Notes under the pieces: model-generated
What the model was told of the DNA's origin: nothing
The model's database searches: none
What the model saw: only the letters and a program-made list of their open reading frames with translations
Shown: piece by piece, positions 20,104 through 29,260 of the stretch
Layout: the number at the start of each line of letters is the position of its first letter
Position numbering within the stretch: position 1 is the stretch's first letter
Translations under genes and position numbers: made by a program
Origin: an uncultured Sphingomonadaceae bacterium
GTDB taxonomy: Bacteria > Pseudomonadota > Alphaproteobacteria > Sphingomonadales > Sphingomonadaceae
DNA: 64,000 nucleotides
Direction: 5' to 3'
NCBI GenBank assembly: GCA_947488625.1
Contig: CANKZR010000002.1
Span: forward strand, 434,001 to 498,000

Positions 20104-21723
20104 ATGAAGACAAACTCCTTTCTCGTCCTCCCCGCACTTGCACTTTCCCTTGCCGCCTGCGGGCTCGGCAGCGGCGATCCGCTGGTCGAAGCGCAGGCCG
20201 CTTTCGATGAGGGCGATTACCGCACGGCACGTATCGCGCTGGTAGAGGCGATGGAGGACCCGGATAGCGCAGCCGAAGCCGCACCGCTCTACGCCCGAAC
20301 CCTGTTGGCCCTGGGTGACGGTGAGGGTGCCGAACGCATTATCGAGCGGATCCGCAGCTCGGGCAAAACACCTCGCGATATCGACGCGCTGGCCGCCCAC
20401 GCCGCGTTTCTGCGCGGCGACCCGGAAGAAGCCCTGGTGCGGAGCGAATTGCCGGGCGCGCAGGATGCGCTGGGTGCATGGGTCGCGATCCGCGCGCTTA
20501 CCGCGCTTCAACGCAATGACGAGGCACTCACTCGCGCCGATGCGGCGGTGGAAGCATTTCCGGATGACGCCCGCCTGCTGGCAACACGCGGCGCCATGGC
20601 ACTGGCGCAAAGGCAGGTCGCCGCAGCAAAGGACTGGTCGATCCGCGCGCTCGAGGCGGACGAGACGCAGCTGGACGCGCTGATGCTGGCAGGACAACTG
20701 CGTTTGCTGCGGTCCGACTATGCAGGAGCGCGAGCATTCTACGCCCGTGCGCACCGGCATCACCCGGTTGATCTGGATGTCTTGTTCGCCCTGGCCGCCA
20801 CGGAGGCCGACCTCGGCAATGCCGGTGCGGCGGCAGGCCACCTCGAAACACTGCTGTCATCCGCGCCCGGCCATCCGCTGGCCTTGCTGCTGAGTGCGCG
20901 GCTGGCATTTGCGAAAGGCGATCTGGACGAGGCGAACGCCATTCTTCAGCGCAGCGAAAGCGATATAGCAAAGTTGCCCAACGGCCGGCTGCTGATGGGC
21001 GAAGTAGCCTATTTGCGCGGCCTGCCTGCACAGGCCATCGTGCATCTGCGCGAATTTCTGGACACTGAGCCCGGCCATATCCACGCTAGCACTGTCTTGG
21101 CGCAGGCCTATGCCGGGGAAGGGGAGGTGCGCCGTGCCTTCGATCTCGTGGCGCCCCTGGCGGACAGCGCCACGGCGACCCCGCAATTGCTGGCACTGGC
21201 GTCCAGGCTTTCTGGCGAGCTGGGACAGGAGGATCGGTTTGCCGACCGTGTGGCAGGTGCGCGACCCGAAACATTTGCAGCACAGGCGAGAGAGGCGCAA
21301 ACTGCGTTGCTGGCGGGGCAGGCGCAAAAGGCCGAGCGGCTTTACGCGGCGCTGCTGGACAATGGCGGGCGAGGTGACGCTGTAATCCTCAACAATGCCG
21401 CCCATTCCGCGCTCGGCGTGGGCGACAAGGCGGAGGCGCTGCGTCGTGCGCGCGGCGCCTATGCGCTGGCGCCGCGAGACCCGCGCGTGGCCGATACGCT
21501 GGGCTGGGTATTGCTGGAAAACGGGGAGGCTTCTGCCGGATTGCGACATCTGGAAACGGCGATGGCCGCGCAGCCGGGTAACCTGCAGATCCGTTGGCAC
21601 TACGCCAATGCGCTGATCGCGAACGGGCGCGGCGCGGAAGCACGCCCGATTATCGCCGACATGCGCGAATTCGCCAGCGCCCCCCAGCGCGAGGCTATGG
21701 ACGAAGTTCTCGCCCGACTCTGA
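20104..21723 (+). CDS. TPR-repeat lipoprotein (PrsT-like)
   Basis: A 539-residue lipoprotein: signal peptide with lipobox LAAC (Cys19), then almost continuous tetratricopeptide-like helical repeats to the C-terminus, with typical units such as DYAGARAFYARAHRHHPVDL, and ADTLGWVLLENGEASAGLRHL near the end. TPR lipoproteins called PrsT accompany PEP-CTERM/exosortase systems but are usually longer, about 900 residues. Adjacency to a PEP-CTERM-like gene makes this plausible but not proven. The alternative is a generic outer-membrane assembly scaffold. Start ATG at 20104 gives a clean signal peptide. Confidence 0.8.
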   Translation: MKTNSFLVLPALALSLAACGLGSGDPLVEAQAAFDEGDYRTARIALVEAMEDPDSAAEAAPLYARTLLALGDGEGAERIIERIRSSGKTPRDIDALAAHAAFLRGDPEEALVRSELPGAQDALGAWVAIRALTALQRNDEALTRADAAVEAFPDDARLLATRGAMALAQRQVAAAKDWSIRALEADETQLDALMLAGQLRLLRSDYAGARAFYARAHRHHPVDLDVLFALAATEADLGNAGAAAGHLETLLSSAPGHPLALLLSARLAFAKGDLDEANAILQRSESDIAKLPNGRLLMGEVAYLRGLPAQAIVHLREFLDTEPGHIHASTVLAQAYAGEGEVRRAFDLVAPLADSATATPQLLALASRLSGELGQEDRFADRVAGARPETFAAQAREAQTALLAGQAQKAERLYAALLDNGGRGDAVILNNAAHSALGVGDKAEALRRARGAYALAPRDPRVADTLGWVLLENGEASAGLRHLETAMAAQPGNLQIRWHYANALIANGRGAEARPIIADMREFASAPQREAMDEVLARL

Positions 21724-21760
21724 CCGCAAACGGCACCAGGCCAGGCCCTGAATACAAAAA

Positions 21761-21786
21761 TGGCCGCCCCCGGTAGGGAGCGGCCA
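21761..21786 (-). terminator. Rho-independent terminator read on the minus strand
   Basis: TGGCCGC at 21761-21767 pairs with GCGGCCA at 21780-21786, with an inner CCC/GGG stem. The run of five A before it on the plus strand becomes a T-run after the hairpin on the minus strand, so it fits the end of the short transcript that carries the 26-residue ORF at 21857-21937. It may also act on the TPR gene from the other side. Confidence 0.7.
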
Positions 21787-21856
21787 TGGATTCGGCCCGG
21801 AAACGAGGGGGGTTGGAGAGGATGCCTCCGGGCCTCGGGGGTTCGTTGTCCTGCGC

Positions 21857-21937
21857 TTACAGAATGCCGTACAGCAGCGTGGTGCTGAGGGTGATCGCTG
21901 CGAGCGATGCAAGGATATTCGGTGCGAAATGCCGCAT
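21857..21937 (-). CDS. Candidate 26-residue hydrophobic small protein
   Basis: A short frame encoding a 26-residue peptide beginning MRHFAPNILASLAAITL and ending TTLLYGIL: one basic N-terminal patch and a single membrane-length hydrophobic stretch. An AGGA element lies about 11 bases before the ATG. An 8-base perfect inverted repeat (GGCCCGGA/TCCGGGCC, about 21793-21835) and then the minus-strand terminator at 21761-21786 lie downstream, which gives a complete short transcription unit. It could be a small membrane protein, a toxin-like peptide, or an sRNA with an incidental ORF. Confidence 0.45.
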   Translation of the reverse strand: MRHFAPNILASLAAITLSTTLLYGIL

Positions 21938-22123
21938 GGTTACATCGTCCTGTTGCTTGAGAAAATCGCCGGGAAGTCCGTCGTCCAAGGCCAAATGGGT
22001 CTTGAACGATAATTATGCAAATGCGAAATATTCGACAAGTGTTGCGTATTTTGCAACCGCTACTATTCACTGTTGCAAGGAGGCATGCTGGACACGGGCG
22101 CGGCCTTTGGGCAATGCGCTGGC

Positions 22124-23698
22124 ATGCAGGCAGATCATCTCCCCGATTCCATCCTCATCGTCGATTTCGGCAGCCAGGTAACGCAGCTGATAGCGCGCCG
22201 CGTGCGCGAGGCGGGCGTCTATTCGGAAATCGCGCCGTTCACCCAGGCGGAAGAGGCCTTCGAACGGATGAAGCCGAAGGGCATCATTCTCTCGGGCTCT
22301 CCTGCCAGTGTGCCCGACGACGGTTCACCGCGCGCGCCGCAAGTCCTGTTCGAAAGCGGTCTGCCGATCCTCGGCATCTGTTATGGCCAGCAGGTGATGA
22401 CGCACCAGCTGGGCGGAGAAGTGCGTCCCGGCCATGAAACCGGCGAAGGTGGCGAGTTTGGCCGCGCCTTTCTGACGGTTACTGACGATTGCGCCCTGTT
22501 CGATGGACTGTGGCAAAAGGGCGAGCGGCACCAGGTGTGGATGAGCCACGGCGACAAGGTGACGCAATTTGCCGATGGCTTCGAGATCGTCGCCACCAGC
22601 GATGGTGCCCCCTTTGCCGTGATCGCGGACGAAACACGCAAGTTCTACGGCACCCAGTTCCACCCGGAAGTGGTCCACACGCCCGATGGTGGCAAGCTGC
22701 TGTCCAACTTCGCACGCCACGTCTGCGGCCTTGCCGGTGACTGGACCATGGCCGAGTTTCGCGCCACCAAGATCGCCGAGATCCGCGAACAGGTGGGTGA
22801 TGGCAAGGTGATCTGCGGCCTGTCGGGCGGTGTCGATTCCGCCGTGGCTGCCGTGCTGATCCACGAAGCAATCGGCGAGCAGCTGACCTGTGTTTTCGTC
22901 GACCACGGCCTGATGCGCCAAGGCGAGGCCGAGCAGGTCGTCAGCCTGTTCAAGGGCCACTATAACATCCCGCTGGTGCATGTGGACGCCGAAGAGATGT
23001 TCATGTCCGGCCTGGCGGGCGAGACCGACCCCGAGAAGAAGCGCAAGTTCATCGGCAAGACCTTCATCGACGTGTTCGAGGAAGAAGCGCGCAAGATCGG
23101 CGGCGCGGATTTTCTGGCGCAGGGCACGCTCTATCCGGACGTGATCGAAAGTGTCAGCTTCACCGGCGGGCCTTCGGTGACGATCAAGAGCCACCACAAT
23201 GTTGGCGGCTTGCCCGAACGCATGAACATGCAGCTGGTGGAGCCCTTGCGCGAACTGTTCAAGGACGAGGTGCGCGATCTGGGCCGCGAACTGGGCCTGC
23301 CCGATGCCTTCGTCGGTCGCCATCCGTTCCCCGGCCCCGGCCTTGCCATCCGCATCCCCGGTGAAGTGACCAAGGAACGGTGCGACATCCTGCGCAAGGC
23401 CGACGCGATCTATCTGGAAGAGATCCGCAACGCGGGCCTTTATGACGCGATCTGGCAGGCCTTTGCCGTGCTGCTGCCGGTGAAGACCGTGGGCGTGATG
23501 GGCGATAGCCGCACCTACGACAGCGTGTGCGGCCTGCGCGCTGTCACCAGCACCGATGGCATGACGGCGGACGTCTATCCCTTCGATGCCAGCTTCCTCA
23601 CCCAGTGCGCCACGCGTATCGTCAATGAAGTGCAAGGCATCAACCGCGTTGTTTATGATTACACATCGAAACCGCCCGGCACTATTGAATGGGAATAG
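22124..23698 (+). CDS. guaA: GMP synthase (glutamine-hydrolysing)
   Basis: Converts XMP to GMP using glutamine and ATP. The 524-residue protein has the class I glutamine amidotransferase domain (catalytic Cys in [15 protein letters not shown]; His/Glu in [12 protein letters not shown]), the PP-loop ATP pyrophosphatase domain ([20 protein letters not shown]) and the dimerisation domain ending [14 protein letters not shown] at 22124 is nearest to the conserved start ([20 protein letters not shown]). An ATG at 22085 and TTG at 22073 are in frame, but their AAGGAGG (22077-22083) lies too close to them. The next gene starts one base after the stop. Confidence 0.96.
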   Translation: MQADHLPDSILIVDFGSQVTQLIARRVREAGVYSEIAPFTQAEEAFERMKPKGIILSGSPASVPDDGSPRAPQVLFESGLPILGICYGQQVMTHQLGGEVRPGHETGEGGEFGRAFLTVTDDCALFDGLWQKGERHQVWMSHGDKVTQFADGFEIVATSDGAPFAVIADETRKFYGTQFHPEVVHTPDGGKLLSNFARHVCGLAGDWTMAEFRATKIAEIREQVGDGKVICGLSGGVDSAVAAVLIHEAIGEQLTCVFVDHGLMRQGEAEQVVSLFKGHYNIPLVHVDAEEMFMSGLAGETDPEKKRKFIGKTFIDVFEEEARKIGGADFLAQGTLYPDVIESVSFTGGPSVTIKSHHNVGGLPERMNMQLVEPLRELFKDEVRDLGRELGLPDAFVGRHPFPGPGLAIRIPGEVTKERCDILRKADAIYLEEIRNAGLYDAIWQAFAVLLPVKTVGVMGDSRTYDSVCGLRAVTSTDGMTADVYPFDASFLTQCATRIVNEVQGINRVVYDYTSKPPGTIEWE

Positions 23699-23699
23699 G

Positions 23700-24833
23700 A
23701 TGAAGGGCCGACGCGCTTCCATTCTTCTTGCGATTGCTGCGCTTGGTGCAACGATCAGCGCGGCGCCGGCACATGCTCAACAGGTGCACGATGTATTCGC
23801 GCGCGGCTGCGGTGACGATGATGGCGTGGATCGCTGCGACGACGACGTTCAGGCCCGCATGCGCGCGCAGTATGGCATTGCTGCTGCGACAGACCTGCTG
23901 GATGCCGATGTCACCGCGCGTCGAGCAATGTTCGTTGATGGCTACGGTCACGACATTGCCGCCGTAGTCTTCAGGCGGGAGCCGGGCAGAATGCCGCTGG
24001 TGGAAGTATTCATACCGGCACCAGCAGAAGCGGATCAGCCGAACATTTTGCGCGCGATGGTGGACGATGCGACTTGGAGCGAGGTCCTGGCGCGGTCTGC
24101 GCATTTCGATCAACGGCTGGCCCGCGAAGTCCCCACGGCCAATGGCGCGGGCGAGAGCGGGCTTGCAAGCATGTGCCTTCACGCATGGTTCGTCGTGGTG
24201 GACGCAGTGGATGCACCGCGTGTCTCTCCTACAATCATGGCTGGTACCGGCACGATCGATGAAGAACGCGATCCGACCCTGCCAGTCGATCCGCCAATGG
24301 TAGAAGGGGCCATCCGTAGCGATGCCGAAGGGGCTTGCGCCAATGGACTGGCGATGGACTACGCCTTTGCGCTTGCGGACATCGCGCATCAATCGTTGCC
24401 GCAATGCAGCACACTCTCGATGGATCATTTCCGCACGCGTGCAAATCTTCTTGCAGCTTGTCGCAGGCTGAAAGGCGACCGGCTGGTTGCTGGGGAGGCC
24501 CAGGGCGAGATAGCCGAACTGCAGCGCCTGTTGCGGCTGGAATGGGGCGGGCAATCGTCGCAGGAACTGCAATTGCAATTTCTGTTCGTGGGCTATGGAG
24601 ACGAGCGCCTGAAACTGCTGCGCAAGGCGCTGGACGGGGGTTATCTGACATTAACCAGCTTTGTCGGCATCGACGCGGATCACGCCGAAGCGCACGGGCA
24701 GATTGCTTATACCGATGAAGATGGCCTGCCCGTGCAGGTTGCAGATATCAAACTGGCCATGCTGCGACAGGGTGGCGAATTCAGGATAGACACCGTGGCG
24801 GTAACTGGGCGCAGGGCATTCGATCCGGAATAA
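23700..24833 (+). CDS. Hypothetical exported protein
   Basis: A 377-residue protein with a signal peptide (MKGRRASILLAIAALGATIS...APAHA) and no recognised domain. The mature part has several cysteines (RGCGDDDGVDRCDDD, SMCLHAWF, EGACANG, PQCSTLS, LAACRR) that could form periplasmic disulphides. The last 100 residues resemble a small alpha+beta domain (GQIAYTDEDGLPVQVADIKLA). The ATG begins one base after the guaA stop, so it is probably co-transcribed, although no functional link is evident. No function assigned. Confidence 0.75.
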   Translation: MKGRRASILLAIAALGATISAAPAHAQQVHDVFARGCGDDDGVDRCDDDVQARMRAQYGIAAATDLLDADVTARRAMFVDGYGHDIAAVVFRREPGRMPLVEVFIPAPAEADQPNILRAMVDDATWSEVLARSAHFDQRLAREVPTANGAGESGLASMCLHAWFVVVDAVDAPRVSPTIMAGTGTIDEERDPTLPVDPPMVEGAIRSDAEGACANGLAMDYAFALADIAHQSLPQCSTLSMDHFRTRANLLAACRRLKGDRLVAGEAQGEIAELQRLLRLEWGGQSSQELQLQFLFVGYGDERLKLLRKALDGGYLTLTSFVGIDADHAEAHGQIAYTDEDGLPVQVADIKLAMLRQGGEFRIDTVAVTGRRAFDPE

Positions 24834-24958
24834 GAGACCCCGCACCTTAAGCAGCCCGCCCATGCGATCCGCATCGGGAGCGTGGGGCTTGGCGGGGAAC
24901 AGGCAGCAGCAGCCTCCGTTGTATTCGGGACTGCCTTATTGTCCAAAAGGATCTGCCG

Positions 24959-25402
24959 ATGAAATTCCGTTCCGTCGCTATCGCTGTTTCGTTCGTCGCT
25001 CTGGCCGGATGCGAAACCATCGAGCAGACCTATACGGAAGCCATCTCTTCCACGTATGATGCGGAACTGCGCGGGTCCAATCAGGTAGGACCGGGCGATC
25101 CCGATGGGTATGGCACGGCGGAAATCAGCTTTTCCGACGAATTGACGCGCGTCTGCTGGGATTTGAACGACCTGCAAAATCTCGGACCGATCACCGGCGC
25201 GCGCATCCATCGCGGCGCGGCGGGCCAGAACGGGCCGGTGGTGCTGCCTTTCACCCGCGCGACCGAGGGCGGCTGGCGTGGATGCAGCACCGACACGGAC
25301 TGGGTACAGCGCGCCTTTTCCGAAGGACTTTCCAACTACTACGTGAACGTCCACACGGCGGAATACCCCGACGGAGCCATTCGCGGACAGTTGCGCCAGT
25401 AG
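24959..25402 (+). CDS. CHRD-domain lipoprotein
   Basis: A 147-residue lipoprotein with lipobox LAGC (Cys18). The mature part matches the CHRD domain, first described in chordin and common in bacterial secreted proteins: YDAELRGSNQVGPGDPDGYG near the start, then ARIHRGAAGQNGPVVLPF, and the typical closing YYVNVHTAEYPDGAIRGQL. CHRD domains form a beta-sandwich; their bacterial role is unknown. AAAGGA lies about 7 bases before the ATG. It stands alone between two intergenic gaps. Confidence 0.88.
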   Translation: MKFRSVAIAVSFVALAGCETIEQTYTEAISSTYDAELRGSNQVGPGDPDGYGTAEISFSDELTRVCWDLNDLQNLGPITGARIHRGAAGQNGPVVLPFTRATEGGWRGCSTDTDWVQRAFSEGLSNYYVNVHTAEYPDGAIRGQLRQ

Positions 25403-25594
25403 AGCCACGTCAATCGTTGCTGACCTTGCTTTACGGGCAACACGGCGAGAAGATGTGCCGCCGCAATAGTGCAGCCTGGCGCCGATAGAAATTCTGGTGC
25501 CCGCTGCAGATCTTCTGCGGGGCGAGGCGGAACGGCGATCCCCACCTGTCCATTAAAGATGCAAAACGCATCGAACGATTGCAAAGGACAAACT

Positions 25595-26752
25595 ATGGCT
25601 CGCGACAACCAGACAACCCACAATGCCGCCCTGTTCAATCCCATTACGGCTGGAGATATCACTTTTTCCAACCGCGTGTGGATGGCCCCGCTCACTCGTA
25701 GCCGTTCCACTGCCGGGGACAATGAACAGACCCCGCTCCATGCGCTCTACTATGCCCAGCGAGCGGGCGCTGGCCTGATCGTTTCCGAAGCCACGCAGAT
25801 CAGTCAGCAGGGACAGGGATATGCCTGGACGCCGGGCATTCATTCGGACGCCCAGGTCGAAAGCTGGAAGCTGGTTACGGACGCAGTGCACAATGCAGGT
25901 GGCCGGATATTCTGCCAGCTATGGCATGTCGGCGCTGTCAGTCACCCGGTGTTCCAGCCCGGTGGCGGAGCGCCTGTATCCTCCAGCGCCTGGACCCCCG
26001 AAGGCGAGGCGTTTGTCGGCGATCGCCACCCCGATGGTCCTACCGTGCCGCACGAGCAGGCACGGGCGCTGACACGTGACGAGATCCACGCGGTGATCGA
26101 GGACTACCGCCATGCCGCTCGCCAGGCCATGAAGGCGGGCTTCGATGGCGTGGAATTGCACGCTGCCAATGGATACCTGATCGATCAATTCATGCGCTCC
26201 GGCGTGAACGCGCGGGACGACGAGTTCGGCGGCAGCCTGGAGAACCGTCTGCGCCTTCTGGGCATGGCAATCGATGCGCTGACCGAAGAACTGCCTGCAG
26301 GACGTGTCGGCGTGCGCCTTACGCCGATTGGCGGGGCCGGCGGCAGCCATGACGAGAAGCCGGAAGAAACCTATCCTGCGGCAGCAAAGTTGCTGTCGGG
26401 GCGAGGACTTGCCTATCTGCACGTGGTGCGCGCCACCGATCACGGCGGGGCGGACGACAACCAGTCGCGCGGAGACGCGATTTTGAAGGCCATGCGAGAG
26501 AACTTCGATGGCGTATTCGTTGCCAACGGCAACCTCTCCCCCGAAGACGCGGTGCGCTGGATCGAAGACGATCGCGCCGATGCCGTCGCCTTTGGACGCG
26601 ACTTCATCGCCAACCCCGATCTGCCACGGCGTATCGCGCTGGATGGCCCCTATAACGAGCCGGATTACGACACTTTCTATGGTGGCGAGGCTCATGGCTA
26701 TGTCGACTATTCATCGCTCGATGCCGTTCACGATCCCCTGCCTGGTGGATGA
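25595..26752 (+). CDS. Old Yellow Enzyme family NADH:flavin oxidoreductase
   Basis: FMN-dependent ene-reductase of 385 residues, close to the N-ethylmaleimide reductase/GTN reductase branch. Seen: the N-terminal barrel start LFNPITAGDITFSNRVWMAPLTR, the substrate-binding HAANGYLIDQFM (His/Asn pair), the EFGGSLENRLRL signature, and a phosphate-binding end DAVAFGRDFIANPDLPRR. AAGGA precedes the chosen ATG; a 42-codon upstream extension was rejected. Substrates would be alpha,beta-unsaturated carbonyls or nitro compounds; which one is not shown. Confidence 0.92.
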   Translation: MARDNQTTHNAALFNPITAGDITFSNRVWMAPLTRSRSTAGDNEQTPLHALYYAQRAGAGLIVSEATQISQQGQGYAWTPGIHSDAQVESWKLVTDAVHNAGGRIFCQLWHVGAVSHPVFQPGGGAPVSSSAWTPEGEAFVGDRHPDGPTVPHEQARALTRDEIHAVIEDYRHAARQAMKAGFDGVELHAANGYLIDQFMRSGVNARDDEFGGSLENRLRLLGMAIDALTEELPAGRVGVRLTPIGGAGGSHDEKPEETYPAAAKLLSGRGLAYLHVVRATDHGGADDNQSRGDAILKAMRENFDGVFVANGNLSPEDAVRWIEDDRADAVAFGRDFIANPDLPRRIALDGPYNEPDYDTFYGGEAHGYVDYSSLDAVHDPLPGG

Positions 26753-26781
26753 TCGCATGGCAGTGAGTACGCCGGGTATTC

Positions 26782-27441
26782 ATGCTGGATGAAGCGCAGG
26801 TAGAGACGGTATATCGCCGTCTTTCCCGCGCCATGCCGGGGAGAACTGCGGGCGCGAAAGGCCCCAAGGGCCAGCCCGATGCGTTCCGCTCCTGTATATC
26901 GTGCATGCTCTCGGCCCAGTCACTGGACCGTAACACCGCTGCGGCGGCAAGAGGGCTGTTCGCGCTGGCGACCACGCCGGAAGATATGCTGGCGCTCTCG
27001 GACGATCAGGTGGCGCAGACCATAAAGCCGTGCGGTCTGTACAACATGAAGGCCCGCAACATCCGCAGGTTCTGCGAGACGCTGCTGGCACGGCATGGCG
27101 GCGTGGTGCCGGACACGCGTGAGGCACTGCTCGGCCTTCCCGGCATTGGACGCAAATGCGCCGACATCGTGTTGAGCTTTGCCTTCGGGAAAGACGTGAT
27201 CGCGGTGGATACGCATGTCCACCGCGTGTGCAACCGTATCGGACTGACTGCGGCGAAGACGGCAGACAGGACTGCGCAGCAACTGGAGGCGCGGTCCCCC
27301 GACTGGGCTTTGCGTGACGGTCACTTCTGGCTTATCCAGTTCGGCAAGCAGGTGTGCCGCGCACGCAATCCGCAGTGCGAAACGTGCGTGGTCAACGATC
27401 TGTGCGAGTATTACGCCGCCATGGACGGGGAGCACGTATGA
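26782..27441 (+). CDS. nth: Endonuclease III-family DNA glycosylase
   Basis: Base-excision repair glycosylase/AP lyase with a [4Fe-4S] cluster, 219 residues. Seen: SCISCMLSAQSLDRNTAAAA, the helix-hairpin-helix LPGIGRKCADIVLSFAFGK with the catalytic lysine, the catalytic aspartate in VAVDTHVHRVCNRIGL, and the cluster ligands C-x6-C-x2-C-x5-C (CRARNPQCETCVVNDLC). The substrate pocket may differ from E. coli Nth, since the N-terminal QSLDRNT replaces the usual QATD. The following gene overlaps the stop by an ATGA. Confidence 0.92.
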   Translation: MLDEAQVETVYRRLSRAMPGRTAGAKGPKGQPDAFRSCISCMLSAQSLDRNTAAAARGLFALATTPEDMLALSDDQVAQTIKPCGLYNMKARNIRRFCETLLARHGGVVPDTREALLGLPGIGRKCADIVLSFAFGKDVIAVDTHVHRVCNRIGLTAAKTADRTAQQLEARSPDWALRDGHFWLIQFGKQVCRARNPQCETCVVNDLCEYYAAMDGEHV

Positions 27442-28223
27442 GCTGGGATGACTATTTCGCCGAGGATGCCGGAGCCACCGAAGCCGAGGGGCGCGGCAAG
27501 CCGCGTACGCTGACGGTGGGCTGGACGGTGAAATGGGATGCGACGGGCGGCGCCATCTGGGCACCCCCCAAGTCGTTCAGTCGATCCGACCCCAAGGCCG
27601 GTAGCGCGAAATCCATCCAGGCCTGTCCGGCAGCGATTGATTTCGACAGGCGGCATTTCGTCATCCCGTGTCCGGTGGACCTGGAACTGGCTTTTGCCCG
27701 CAATGCGCAGGGACAATTGCAACTGGTGGATAACAAGGGCGAACAGTCGGGCATGAGGCCACAAGGCCGCGCCAACCTGTTCATCGTGCAGCCCAGCAGC
27801 GAGTGGCGGCATCCGGAGCGGCCGATCATCCAGTTTACCGCGCCCTATGTCTTCGTGGCGGACGAGCCGTGCTGGGTGGTGCAGACCGCGCCGCACCTGC
27901 ACTGGTTCCCCGAACAGCGTCCCGGCGTGCAGATGGGCGGGCGATACCCCGTGCATATCTGGCCGCGCCCGATGGCATGGGCGTTCGAGTGGTACGACAT
28001 TTCGAAGCCTCTGAAGCTGACGCGCGGAGAACCGTGGTTCTACGTCCATTTCGAGACCGAGAACCCCGGCGCACGCGTGCGGCTGGTGGAACAGGAAATG
28101 ACCGAGGACCTGGAGACATATCTCGGTTCGATCATCGACGTATCCAACTACGTCAATCGCACCTACGGTCTGTTTGCAGATGCGCAGAAATCGCGGCCTG
28201 CAAAGCTGGTGAAGCCAAAGTAA
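27438..28223 (+). CDS. Conserved hypothetical protein coupled to endonuclease III gene
   Basis: A 261-residue soluble protein that I do not recognise. It has no signal peptide or membrane segment. It is rich in Trp, Pro and aromatic residues (VGWTVKWDATGGAIWAPPKSF, EPCWVVQTAPHLHWFPEQRPG, WPRPMAWAFEWYDISKPLKL), suggesting a compact beta-rich fold. The C-terminus is basic (KSRPAKLVKPK). The ATG overlaps the nth stop by 4 bases, so it is translationally coupled to a DNA-repair gene. It abuts the convergent DUF924 gene with no gap. Confidence 0.75.
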   Translation: MSWDDYFAEDAGATEAEGRGKPRTLTVGWTVKWDATGGAIWAPPKSFSRSDPKAGSAKSIQACPAAIDFDRRHFVIPCPVDLELAFARNAQGQLQLVDNKGEQSGMRPQGRANLFIVQPSSEWRHPERPIIQFTAPYVFVADEPCWVVQTAPHLHWFPEQRPGVQMGGRYPVHIWPRPMAWAFEWYDISKPLKLTRGEPWFYVHFETENPGARVRLVEQEMTEDLETYLGSIIDVSNYVNRTYGLFADAQKSRPAKLVKPK

Positions 28224-28778
28224 CTACCATGCGAAACCGGCTGCCACCGCACGCTCCTCGGCAGGCGTGGATTGGCGGCCGAGCACCTCGTTGCGATGCG
28301 GATACCGACCGAAGCGTGCAATCATTCGCCCATGGCTGCGGGCAAAGGGCAGGTTCGCTCCGCCGTTGATCTGCGCGAACAGGCGCAGGCTTGTCAGATG
28401 ATCTGTCAGGCTCTCGCTATGCATCAGCGGCATGACGAGGAACTGGCGTTGTCGACGTTCTAGTCGGGCCAGATAACCGCGTCGCAGCGCGCCATAGGTG
28501 ATAGCCCGTGCCAACGGGTCGGTCGCGAAAGCGCGGGGATTACCGCGAAATACGTTGCGCGGCACCTGATCGAACAGGAGTACCGCTGCCAGCGCGGTCT
28601 GCGGATCGGTAAGAAACTTGTGGGGCGGGCAAACGAAAAGCGCCTCCAGCCAATGCCGGAAGCGCTTTTCCATCGTATTGTCCAGTTCATCGGAACCGCC
28701 CCACCAATCGCGAGGGGCCAATTCGTGAAACCAGAAATGCAGCAGTTCGGCGGCCCAGGGTCTTTGCACCAGGCCCAC
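28224..28778 (-). CDS. DUF924 family protein
   Basis: A 184-residue soluble protein of the DUF924 family (alpha-helical, TPR-like fold, function unknown). Family-typical blocks: the N-terminal ELLHFWFHELAPRDWWGG, LLFDQVPRNVFRGNPRAFATD, LMHSESLTDHLTSLRLF, and the C-terminal IARFGRYPHRNEVLGRQSTPAE. The GTG start is 8 bases after the stop of the upstream secreted-protein gene, so the two are probably one transcript. Its stop is immediately next to that of the convergent gene. Confidence 0.9.
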   Translation of the reverse strand: MGLVQRPWAAELLHFWFHELAPRDWWGGSDELDNTMEKRFRHWLEALFVCPPHKFLTDPQTALAAVLLFDQVPRNVFRGNPRAFATDPLARAITYGALRRGYLARLERRQRQFLVMPLMHSESLTDHLTSLRLFAQINGGANLPFARSHGRMIARFGRYPHRNEVLGRQSTPAEERAVAAGFAW

Positions 28779-28786
28779 CGCGCCGA

Positions 28787-29191
28787 TCAGCCCTCGCCTT
28801 CGTCCAGCGTGTACGGCACGAAATCATCGAGGAACAGAACGCCGCTGAACATGCCCGACGACCTGTCGATGGTACGGGTCACGTCATGGGTGCACAGCTG
28901 CGACCCATAGCGTTCGATCACGGGTACATCCCATTGGTCCAAGCTGCGGGGATTGGTGGTACGGGCCACCCAGATCGTGTCACCACGCTCGTAAACGAGG
29001 CCGACATGCTCCTCCACCCGCAGGCGGTTGGTCTGGAATGTGGTTATGCAGTTCGTCGCTTCACCGGCGGTGCGGCCTTCCACCAGTTCGGCAAATGCCA
29101 TCCGGGCGCGCTCTTCGCGATCTTGCGCGTAGGCGGGCGCGGCTAGTGCCATCGCGGTGACTGCAACGGAAATACCAAAGGTTTTCATCAT
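28787..29191 (-). CDS. Hypothetical secreted protein
   Basis: A 134-residue protein with a signal peptide cleaved after AAPAYA (about residue 22). The mature part has two cysteines (ATNCITTF and GSQLCTHDV) that probably form a disulphide, and ends in an acidic tail. TAGGAG lies 8 bases before the ATG. No domain is recognised. It is followed closely by the DUF924 gene. Confidence 0.72.
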   Translation of the reverse strand: MMKTFGISVAVTAMALAAPAYAQDREERARMAFAELVEGRTAGEATNCITTFQTNRLRVEEHVGLVYERGDTIWVARTTNPRSLDQWDVPVIERYGSQLCTHDVTRTIDRSSGMFSGVLFLDDFVPYTLDEGEG

Positions 29192-29260
29192 CTTGCGTCT
29201 CCTATGGCGACGTTTTACACCTTCGATGATGAACCGGCAATGACCGCCTTTTGTTCTGCT

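Noticed and set aside
22325-23722. A 465-codon open frame on the minus strand over guaA
   Set aside because: It is an antisense shadow of guaA with biased composition and no recognisable motif.
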